This document shows, piece after piece, positions 1-6,006 of a stretch of 6,395 nt of DNA (positions are counted from its first letter, which is position 1; each line of letters begins with the position of its first letter). A program made the translations under genes and the position numbers. The notes below the pieces were generated by a model. The model made no database searches and was not told where the DNA came from. It worked only from the letters and a program-made list of their open reading frames with translations. Source of the stretch: Pseudomonadota bacterium. GTDB lineage: Bacteria; Pseudomonadota; Gammaproteobacteria; Burkholderiales; Thiobacillaceae. The stretch spans positions 1 to 6,395 of the forward strand of contig JAJZRT010000227.1 of the NCBI GenBank assembly GCA_021802595.1, given 5' to 3'.

Positions 1-2
1 CT

Positions 3-581
3 ATGTCCACTGATCAACGCGGCCTCAGCCTGATCGAGCTGCTGGTGTTCATCGTGGTGGTGGGCATCGCGGTGACCGGGGTGTTGTCGGTCTACAGCCT
101 GAACGCGCGGGCCAGCGCCGATCCCATGGTGCAGAAGCAGGCGCTTGCCATCGCCGAATCGCTGCTCGAGGAAGTGCTGGCCAAGCCGTATACCTATTGC
201 GATCCTGACGATGCGAATGTGGAGACGGCACAAAACGCATCGGTGGGTCCATTGGGATGCGCGACCACTCCGGAAGGCATGGGGCCGGAGTTCGCTCAAG
301 GCGAGACGCGCTACGCCAACCTCACGCCCTACGACAACGTCAACGACTACAACGGCTTCAAGATGCCGACGCCACCCGGCACCGGCATCGACGATCTCTC
401 GGGTGCGCACATTACAGGGCTGGATGGCTATTCCGCGTCGGTCCAGGTGCAACAGCCGGCCGTTCCCCTCACGAACATCCCCGCCAGCGAAACCCTGCTT
501 GTGACCGTGACCGTCAACGGCCCCGGCAACCACAGCGTCACCTTGTCCGGCTATCGCACGCGTTATGCGCCCAACCTTTAA
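3..581 (+). CDS. mshD: MSHA minor prepilin MshD
   Basis: A 192-residue type IV prepilin, a minor subunit of the MSHA pilus. It has a six-residue hydrophilic stretch and Gly7, followed by LSLIELLVFIVVVGIAV. Cleavage by prepilin peptidase after Gly7 would leave Leu1 and the conserved Glu5 (Glu12 of the precursor), and the hydrophobic helix would anchor the subunit in the inner membrane before assembly. The segment KPYTYCDPDDAN (from about residue 60) is characteristic of MshD as I recall the family. Cys66 and Cys86 are the only cysteines and probably form a disulfide. The ATG at position 3 gives a leader of normal length for a class IVa prepilin, but only two bases precede it, so an upstream start or ribosome binding site cannot be examined. 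The 3' end overlaps mshO by 17 bases. A generic PilV-type minor pilin is the alternative name; the neighbours favour MshD. Confidence 0.88.
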   Translation: MSTDQRGLSLIELLVFIVVVGIAVTGVLSVYSLNARASADPMVQKQALAIAESLLEEVLAKPYTYCDPDDANVETAQNASVGPLGCATTPEGMGPEFAQGETRYANLTPYDNVNDYNGFKMPTPPGTGIDDLSGAHITGLDGYSASVQVQQPAVPLTNIPASETLLVTVTVNGPGNHSVTLSGYRTRYAPNL

Positions 582-1356
582 CGCCGCCGGCTTCACCCTG
601 ATCGAGATGATCATCGTCATCGCGATCATGGGCATCATCGGCTCGATGGTGGCGCTGTTCCTGCGCGCCCCGCTGGACAGCTACGTCGCCCAGGACCGCC
701 GCGCCCGCCTCGCCGACGCAGCCGACACCGCGCTGCGCCGCATGGGGCGGGACATCCGGCTGGCGCTGCCCAACAGCGTGCGCGTTACCTCGGTGGGCGG
801 TGTGTTCTACCTGGAGTTTCTCGGCACCCGCAGCGGCGGGCGCTACCGCGCGCAGGGTGGCGGCGACATCCTCGATTTCACCACAGCCGACAGCAGCTTC
901 GACGTGCTCGGCCCGCCCATCGATGTGCAGCCCGGCGATCGCATCGCCGTGTTCAACCTCGGCATTGACGGCGCCGACGCCTGGGCGGGCGAGACGCTCG
1001 CTGCCTATACCGGCGCGACTGGCAGCGTGACCAACATCGCCATTGCCGCCAAGCAGTTTCCGCTGGCCTCGCCCGGCAACCGCTTCCAGGTCGTCGACGG
1101 GCCGGTGAGCTATGTCTGCGACCCGAATACCGGTACGTTGACGCGCTACTGGGGCTATGCCATCACGGCGACTCAGCCCACGCCGCCCGCTCCCGCATCG
1201 AGCGCACTGCTGGCGACCGGCGTCAGCGCCTGCAATTTCACGTATCAGCCCGGCGTCACCGAGCGCAGCGGCCTGGTCAGCATGACGCTGAGCCTGAGCC
1301 AGGCGGGCGAAACCGTGAGCCTGTATGCGACCACCCAAGTGAGCAACCAGCCATGA
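565..1356 (+). CDS. mshO: MSHA minor prepilin MshO
   Basis: A 263-residue prepilin-like protein of the MSHA system. The leader is nine residues ending in Gly9, followed by FTLIEMIIVIAIMGIIGSMV, a textbook class IVa cleavage site and transmembrane helix with Glu5 of the mature chain (precursor Glu14). The globular part is about 230 residues, large for a minor pilin and in line with MshO or the GspJ/PilW group. It contains the segment GDRIAVFNLGIDGADAW (about residues 123-139). Two cysteines, Cys185 and Cys223, are the only ones and probably pair. The start lies inside the last codons of mshD and no strong Shine-Dalgarno precedes it, so translation is probably coupled to mshD. The stop overlaps the mshP start as ATGA. 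The gene position between mshD and mshP fixes the name; on sequence alone it could be called a PilW-like minor pilin. Confidence 0.88.
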   Translation: MRPTFNAAGFTLIEMIIVIAIMGIIGSMVALFLRAPLDSYVAQDRRARLADAADTALRRMGRDIRLALPNSVRVTSVGGVFYLEFLGTRSGGRYRAQGGGDILDFTTADSSFDVLGPPIDVQPGDRIAVFNLGIDGADAWAGETLAAYTGATGSVTNIAIAAKQFPLASPGNRFQVVDGPVSYVCDPNTGTLTRYWGYAITATQPTPPAPASSALLATGVSACNFTYQPGVTERSGLVSMTLSLSQAGETVSLYATTQVSNQP

Positions 1357-1772
1357 ACCGCGTACCGCGCTCCCAGTCCGGCTTCGTGCTGCCGGCCGCA
1401 ATCTTCCTGCTGGTCATCCTGGCCGCGCTGGCGACCTACATGGTGTCGCTGTCGCGCACCAGCCACATCAGCAGCGCGCTCGACATCCAGGGCGCGCGCG
1501 CCTATCTGGCGGCGCGCGCCGGTATCGAATGGGCCGCGTGGCAGTTGCTCCAGAATAACTCGTGCCAGCCTGCGTCGCCTCCTCTGGGGCTCGCGGGAAC
1601 GCTTTCCACGTTTTCGGTGAGTGTAAGTTGCTCTCCCTATCCAGCCGGTCTCCCATACACCGATGGCGCCGATACGGTGACGGTTTACCGGATCACCTCG
1701 ACCGCGACTTCGGGCGCGCTCAACGAGGTGGATTATGTCCAGCGGCGGATACAGGCGGATTTTTCCAAATGA
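1353..1772 (+). CDS. mshP: MSHA pilin-like protein MshP
   Basis: A 139-residue small prepilin-like protein. The leader ends at Gly10, then FVLPAAIFLLVILAALATYM forms the membrane helix. Unlike MshD and MshO, mature position 5 is Ala (precursor Ala15), not Glu. Absence of Glu5 is known for GspK-type tip pseudopilins, and MshP with its PilX/GspK-like motif ARAYLAARAGIEWAAWQL (residues 49-66) resembles that group. It may therefore cap or initiate the pilus rather than enter the shaft; that role is inferred. Cys71 and Cys93 are the only cysteines and probably pair. The start codon overlaps the mshO stop (ATGA) and the stop overlaps the mshQ start in the same way, so all are likely read from one message. 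The gene is intact, with a typical length for MshP. Confidence 0.85.
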   Translation: MNRVPRSQSGFVLPAAIFLLVILAALATYMVSLSRTSHISSALDIQGARAYLAARAGIEWAAWQLLQNNSCQPASPPLGLAGTLSTFSVSVSCSPYPAGLPYTDGADTVTVYRITSTATSGALNEVDYVQRRIQADFSK

Positions 1773-1900
1773 ACAGGATCGCCATACATCTCGTGACCGG
1801 TGTGCACCGAATGGTCCGCCGTCTAGCGTGGGACAGGCAGCTCGTCCTGCTGTTCGGCGCTTGGCTCGGGATTGCGCTGGCCATCGCGCCGGCGCACGCG
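1769..1900 (+). other. Signal peptide of MshQ
   Basis: Residues 1-44 form a Sec-type signal. A basic n-region contains Arg17 and Arg18, a hydrophobic core runs from about Leu25 to Ile39, and the likely signal peptidase I site is PAHA before ATYSS (cleavage after Ala44). The n-region is long because of the ATGA-coupled start. A second in-frame ATG at 1811 (Met15) would give a more ordinary 30-residue signal but has no good Shine-Dalgarno. For 1769, GGA at 1757-1759 is a possible weak ribosome binding site. Confidence 0.75.
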
Positions 1901-4900
1901 GCAACCTATTCCAGCACGGCGACGACGTTCAACTGGATCAATCCGGCTTCGCATACGCACGTCGTGTGGTCGAACGGCGCCGCCTGCAGTTCGGGCTACG
2001 CGGGCGCCCCCATCGACGACGACATCACGGCGCAGCTTCCCCTGGGCTTCACGTTCAATTTCGGCGGCGTGAACTACACGCAGGTGCAGGTCATGAGCAA
2101 CGGCCGCCTGCAATTCAACAACGGATTCTGCGGCTACGGCACCCAGACGGTGGGGCCGCCGCCGACCTATCCGTATCCCTATCCCGATGCCAGCGTCGTC
2201 AGGAGCATGCGCGTCTATGGGGTGGACCTGGACGCCACGCCGAGCGGCGCAGCCGGCGCCTGCCCGACGGCGACCTGCTATGTGAGTTACGCGACCGTTG
2301 GGACCGCGCCCAACCGGCGCTTCGTGGTGACCTGGGTCAACGTTCCGGAATGGGGCGCGGCCGCCCGTACCGGAAGTTTCAACCTGCAGGTGATTCTCGA
2401 AGAAGGCACCAACGAGTTCGTTTACCAGTTCGGCGCGAGCAGCCATCCCACCGGCGGATCCGCGCAAATCGGCTGGGAACTCTCGACCACGGACTACGCG
2501 GTGTGGTCCACGCCTGTCGTCCCGCCTGCGAATTCGGCGGTTCGGTTCTATGTTCCGGGGCCGATCGCCACCTATCGCATGGACGAGGCGAGCTGGTCCG
2601 GGGTCGTGGGCGAGGTGCTGGACAGCTCGGGCCATGGCTACCTGGCCACCGCGTTCAATGGCGCGACCACCGGCGGCGGGGCGCCCGCCATACCAGGCAA
2701 TCCGGGTACCTGCAATTACGGCCAATTCGATGGCAGCAACGACTATGTCGGCTTGCCGGCGTCCTTTCCCAGTCTCACCACGGATTTCACGCTCACCGCC
2801 TGGATACGCACCACCAACAACGCCAGGAGCGGGCAGCGCATTTTCATCGACGACCAGAACAATACTGGCGGCTACGGTTTCAGCCTGGGCGATGGCGGAG
2901 CTGGCAGGCTGCGTTTCTATACGCGGGCCGTCAGTCCAATCATTCTGGATACGCCCAATGTCATCCAGAACAACACCTGGTATTTCGTTGCGGCAGTGGC
3001 GGATATCGGGACCCGGACCAAACGCATCTATGTCTACAACCAGGCTGGCGCACAGCTTGCCCTCGTCACGCAGACCTATACCGGGACCTGGGGAACCGAT
3101 GCCGGTACGGCATCGATCGGCGGTGAGAACAATGCCTCTTCGGAGAGCGGACCGAGTTACAAGTTCAGCGGCAACCTGGACGAGGTCGGCGTCTACAAGG
3201 GGGTGATGGGCACGGCGCAACTGGGCCAGGTGATGAACCAGACGCGGCCGTGCAGCGGTGCCCCGGTGATCGTGCCCGGCGGTTTCAACGCGTTCGAAAC
3301 CGGCACTGCCGCCGGCAGCGTGACCGGGGTGGTCCATACCAAGGTCGCCGCCAGCGCCTTCAACCTCGATATCGTCGCACTCAAGACCGGCGGGACCGCC
3401 GTCGAAACGGCGTTCACCGGCGACGTGAAACTGGAACTCGTCGATGCGTCGGGCGCCGGCAGTTGCAGCGCCTATCCGGCAATCCGCCCGCTGGGAACAC
3501 TCACCTTCTCGGCGGCGAATCAGGGCCGCAAGACCTTCGCCGGCATCAGCGAGGCCAATGCCTGGCCCAATGCGCGCATCCGCATGTCATATCCGGCGAC
3601 GGGTGTGCCAACGGTCATCGCGTGTTCGACCGACAATTTCGCCGTCCGCCCGGCCAGCTTCGGCAGCGTGACGGTGAGCGATGCCGACAGCGCAACGGCC
3701 GGTACCGCGCGCGCGCTCACCAATACCGCGGCGAGCGGAGGCAACGTGCACAAGGCCGGCCAGCCTTTCCGCATCGCCGCGACGGCGCTCAACGCGGCCG
3801 GCGCCACCACGGCGAGTTACGCCGGCAGCCCGGCCGCCAGCCTGACCGGGTGCATACTGCCGGGTACAGGTTGTACGCTCGGCGTCATGACTACCGGCGC
3901 CTGGTCTGCGGCGTCCGGCACGGTGACGACCGCCGGCGCCCGCTATTCCGAGGTCGGGGCCTTTGCCATGAAACTGGTCGATTCCAGCTTTGCGGCGGTG
4001 GATGCCGCCGACGGCTCCACCGCCGCCGAGATGAATATCGAATCGACCGCCTTCAATGTCGGCCGCTTCGTGCCCGACCATTTCGATCTGGCGCCGGCCA
4101 GCGTTCCCATGTTCAAGACATTCAACGACACCGCCTGCGCCACGCGCTCGTTCACCTATGCCGGCCAGCCCTTCGGCTATCTCACGCTGCCGCAGGCCAC
4201 GATCACGGCGAAAAATGCCGCCGGCGCGACCACGCTCAACTATGCGGGCGCGCTATGGAAGCTCGTGGCCGCCGGGTCCGTGCAAACGCATACCGCAGCC
4301 ACCGGCAATCTGCTTATCAATTTTCTGGGGGCGCCGACCGTCACGGCGAGCGGCAGCGGAACGGGTAGCCTGATCGCCAATGCGGCGGATGAGCTCTCGT
4401 TTGCGCGCGTTACTCCGGTCGCGCCTTTTGCTGCGGACATCAGCTTGTCGATGGCCATCCAGGACATCTCCGAGGCGGGCGTAACCGGCAACGGCACCGT
4501 CGACACCCCCGTGCCTTTGCTGTTTGCGAGCATTGCCTTCGACGCCGGCAACCAGATCCGCTTCGGACAACTGGTGCTGACCAATGCGCTGGGTTCGGAA
4601 CTGCTCGGCCTGCCCGTGCCGATCGAGACGCGCTACTGGAACGGCAGCGGCTTTGCCCTCAACACCGACGATTACTGCACCCAGCTTGCCGCAACCAACG
4701 TGGCGCTCGGCAACTGGCAGCGCAACCTCAACGCCTGCGAGACGTCGGTGTCGCTGTCCGGCCGTTTCAACAAGGGCCGCGGCAATCTGCGCTTTTCCGC
4801 ACCGAACGCGGGCAACAGCGGTAGCGTCGACCTCACCGTCCAGTTGGGTGCGACGGCCAGCGGCAGCACGTGCGTGGCTGGTGTGGTCACGCCCGCCGTG

Positions 4901-5029
4901 CCGGCCTCGCAAACCTGGCTGCAGGGGCGCTGGAGTGGCGGCGCATACAACCAGAACCCCGCGGCGCGGGCCAGTTTCGGCCTGTATCGCGGCAGCAAAT
5001 CCCTGATTTATCTGCGCGAGATGTATTGA
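1769..5029 (+). CDS. mshQ: MSHA protein MshQ, large exported putative tip adhesin
   Basis: A 1086-residue exported protein, the last gene of the minor-pilin block. The reading frame is open further upstream (to 1562), but ATG 1769 overlaps the mshP stop as ATGA and precedes a signal peptide, so it is chosen. After the signal peptide (residues 1-44) comes a beta-rich segment of about 45-262 with the pattern of nidogen-like domains: acidic IDDD at 82-85, PLGFTFNFGG, then SNGRLQF from 110. Residues 269-495 look like a LamG/concanavalin-type jelly roll (YRMDE, LDSSGHG, QFDGSNDYV, FTLTAWI, LDEVGVYKG). Residues about 502-1086 match my recollection of the DUF6701 region of MshQ and end in the motif FGLYRGSKSLIYLREMY. 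There are 14 cysteines, consistent with disulfides in an exported protein. The lectin-like fold and operon position suggest a pilus-tip adhesin held by MshD/O/P. No ligand can be read from the sequence. Confidence 0.87.
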   Translation: MNRIAIHLVTGVHRMVRRLAWDRQLVLLFGAWLGIALAIAPAHAATYSSTATTFNWINPASHTHVVWSNGAACSSGYAGAPIDDDITAQLPLGFTFNFGGVNYTQVQVMSNGRLQFNNGFCGYGTQTVGPPPTYPYPYPDASVVRSMRVYGVDLDATPSGAAGACPTATCYVSYATVGTAPNRRFVVTWVNVPEWGAAARTGSFNLQVILEEGTNEFVYQFGASSHPTGGSAQIGWELSTTDYAVWSTPVVPPANSAVRFYVPGPIATYRMDEASWSGVVGEVLDSSGHGYLATAFNGATTGGGAPAIPGNPGTCNYGQFDGSNDYVGLPASFPSLTTDFTLTAWIRTTNNARSGQRIFIDDQNNTGGYGFSLGDGGAGRLRFYTRAVSPIILDTPNVIQNNTWYFVAAVADIGTRTKRIYVYNQAGAQLALVTQTYTGTWGTDAGTASIGGENNASSESGPSYKFSGNLDEVGVYKGVMGTAQLGQVMNQTRPCSGAPVIVPGGFNAFETGTAAGSVTGVVHTKVAASAFNLDIVALKTGGTAVETAFTGDVKLELVDASGAGSCSAYPAIRPLGTLTFSAANQGRKTFAGISEANAWPNARIRMSYPATGVPTVIACSTDNFAVRPASFGSVTVSDADSATAGTARALTNTAASGGNVHKAGQPFRIAATALNAAGATTASYAGSPAASLTGCILPGTGCTLGVMTTGAWSAASGTVTTAGARYSEVGAFAMKLVDSSFAAVDAADGSTAAEMNIESTAFNVGRFVPDHFDLAPASVPMFKTFNDTACATRSFTYAGQPFGYLTLPQATITAKNAAGATTLNYAGALWKLVAAGSVQTHTAATGNLLINFLGAPTVTASGSGTGSLIANAADELSFARVTPVAPFAADISLSMAIQDISEAGVTGNGTVDTPVPLLFASIAFDAGNQIRFGQLVLTNALGSELLGLPVPIETRYWNGSGFALNTDDYCTQLAATNVALGNWQRNLNACETSVSLSGRFNKGRGNLRFSAPNAGNSGSVDLTVQLGATASGSTCVAGVVTPAVPASQTWLQGRWSGGAYNQNPAARASFGLYRGSKSLIYLREMY
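3755..3826 (+). repeat. Internal repeat copy 1 in the C-terminal region of MshQ
   Basis: Residues 663-686 of MshQ. The unit starts with AGQPF and ends with NAAGATT..YAG. The same two motifs recur, in the same order, about 135-141 residues later. The protein similarity is clear while the DNA has diverged (different codons and spacing), so this is an old domain duplication, probably of an Ig-like beta-sandwich, and not a recent DNA repeat. Confidence 0.6.
4160..4249 (+). repeat. Internal repeat copy 2 in the C-terminal region of MshQ
   Basis: Residues 798-827 of MshQ, again AGQPF followed by a short beta-like stretch (ATITAK) and NAAGATT..YAG. The gap between the two motifs is six residues longer than in copy 1. 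Identity is concentrated in the two motifs, which would fit equivalent strands and turns of two successive beta-sandwich modules. Confidence 0.6.
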
Positions 5030-5044
5030 TTCCCTATAAATCCT

Positions 5045-5073
5045 TTGACAACAATGGCTTATTTATTTAAGTT
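5045..5073 (+). promoter_or_regulatory. Candidate sigma-70 promoter upstream of mshI
   Basis: The gap between mshQ and mshI is 68 bases (5030-5097) and distinctly AT-rich in a GC-rich window. TTGACA at 5045-5050 is a perfect -35 box. The matching -10 is weak: TAAGTT at 5068-5073 has a 17-base spacer but only three of six consensus bases. No rho-independent hairpin lies in the gap, so read-through from mshQ is also possible. The AT-rich gap and the break in the chain of overlapping genes are the main support. Confidence 0.4.
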
Positions 5074-5086
5074 CAGAGAAACTTTC

Positions 5087-5090
5087 AGGT
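5087..5090 (+). promoter_or_regulatory. Ribosome binding site of mshI
   Basis: AGGT lies seven bases before the ATG at 5098. It is a short but well-placed Shine-Dalgarno. mshI is the only gene in the window that does not overlap its upstream neighbour and so needs its own initiation signal. This supports 5098 as the start. Confidence 0.5.
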
Positions 5091-5097
5091 CAGATAC

Positions 5098-6006
5098 ATG
5101 CAGCTTTTCCGACGAGCGAGCGAGCAGGGATTAACCGCGTACTTGCGTCTGCCCGGACGCATCGCGTATGCGCGTGTCGACCGCAGGGTGCCCGTCCCCA
5201 AGCTGCTGGCTGCAGGGGTGGTGCCGGTCAAGGGCGACAACTGGAGCGAGGCGCTGGCCCGCTTGCATGGAAAAGGCCCGGTCAGCCTGGTGTTGAACCC
5301 GGCCGATTACCGGCTGCGTTTGCTCGATGCACCGAACGTTCCCGCCGAGGAGATCAGATCTGCAGTGCGCTGGCAGATTCAGGACATGCTCGATTTTCAT
5401 GCCGACGACGGCACGGTGGACGTGCTGGAAGTGCCGCATCCGGAGCATGTGAGCCATGCGCGGCAGATTTTCGCCGTCGCGGCAAAAAACAGCCTGCTTG
5501 CGGAAGAGGCCGTGCTCGCGACCAACGCAGGCCTGAACCTCACCATCATCGACATCATGGAAACCGCCCAGCGCAACCTCGCCACCCGGCTGGAAACCCC
5601 GGGGCGCGCGCTGGCAGTTTTCTCGTTCATTGAAACCGGCGGCCTGCTGACGCTGACGCTGGATGGTGAATTGTGCATGGCGCGCACGCTGGGCGTGAAT
5701 CCGACCGTGCTGGAAATCGAGGGCATGGACAGCGTGCTCGAACGTCTGACGCTGGAAATCCAGCGCAGCCTGGATCATTTCGACCGCCAGTTCGGCGGGA
5801 TTCCCGTCGATCACCTGTTGCTGGCACCGATGGAGCGCGTCGAGGGCTTGCGCAATGGCCTGGCCGGCAATCTGGCCCTGCCGGTCAAGGTGCTGGATCT
5901 TGCGGATGTGCTGGACATCACGGCCATACCGGATGCGAACACCCTGTCGCCGCACTGCTTCCATGCCATCGGCGCAGCTTTGCGGATGGAAGAGACCCGG
6001 CCATGA
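5098..6006 (+). CDS. mshI: MSHA biogenesis protein MshI, PilM-like actin-fold protein
   Basis: A 302-residue cytoplasmic protein of the PilM/GspL-cytoplasmic-domain type, expected at the inner-membrane face of the pilus assembly platform, where PilM proteins bind the N-terminal tail of PilN. PilM-like features are VPAEEIRSAVRWQIQDML (81-98, like the PilM helix preceding the P-f-x-x-D segment), LTLDGELCMAR (186-196), LEIQRSLDHFDRQFGG (219-234), LPVKVLDLADVLD (261-273) and the terminal IGAALR (291-296). The N-terminal phosphate-binding motif of PilM (GIDIGSSSVK-like) is not recognisable near residues 11-30, and the other nucleotide-contact sites look altered, so ATP binding is doubtful. The protein is shorter than PilM (usually about 350 residues). 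The stop overlaps the next gene as ATGA, coupling it to its presumed partner. Confidence 0.82.
   Translation: MQLFRRASEQGLTAYLRLPGRIAYARVDRRVPVPKLLAAGVVPVKGDNWSEALARLHGKGPVSLVLNPADYRLRLLDAPNVPAEEIRSAVRWQIQDMLDFHADDGTVDVLEVPHPEHVSHARQIFAVAAKNSLLAEEAVLATNAGLNLTIIDIMETAQRNLATRLETPGRALAVFSFIETGGLLTLTLDGELCMARTLGVNPTVLEIEGMDSVLERLTLEIQRSLDHFDRQFGGIPVDHLLLAPMERVEGLRNGLAGNLALPVKVLDLADVLDITAIPDANTLSPHCFHAIGAALRMEETRP

Noticed and set aside
538..1401. Antisense open frame of 287 residues opposite mshO
   Set aside because: It is opposite a clear prepilin gene, has low-complexity Arg/Ala composition and no motif. It is a shadow.
1562..1768. Upstream extension of the mshQ reading frame to an ATG at 1562
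   Set aside because: It lies wholly inside mshP in another frame, would bury the signal peptide behind 69 residues, and shows none of the family features. The ATGA-coupled start at 1769 explains the data.
1735..3126. Alternative + strand frame of 463 residues overlapping mshQ
   Set aside because: It is very Arg-rich with no domain pattern, while the mshQ frame has a signal peptide and clear conserved motifs over the same bases.
1823..3337. Long antisense open frame of 504 residues opposite mshQ
   Set aside because: It is rich in Arg, Gly and Ala, has no recognisable domain, and is the usual by-product of GC-rich codon use on the opposite strand of a real gene.
5035..5040. TATAAA as a -10 box just after mshQ
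   Set aside because: No acceptable -35 sits 16-18 bases upstream (that stretch is GC-rich mshQ coding sequence), and there is no TG extension. TTGACA at 5045 is the better candidate element.
5078..5086. GAAACTTTC palindrome in the gap as a terminator
   Set aside because: The arms are four bases with a one-base centre, too small to fold, and no U-run follows.
5131..5964. Antisense open frame of 277 residues opposite mshI
   Set aside because: His/Gln/Arg-rich product with no domain; it mirrors the codon pattern of mshI.
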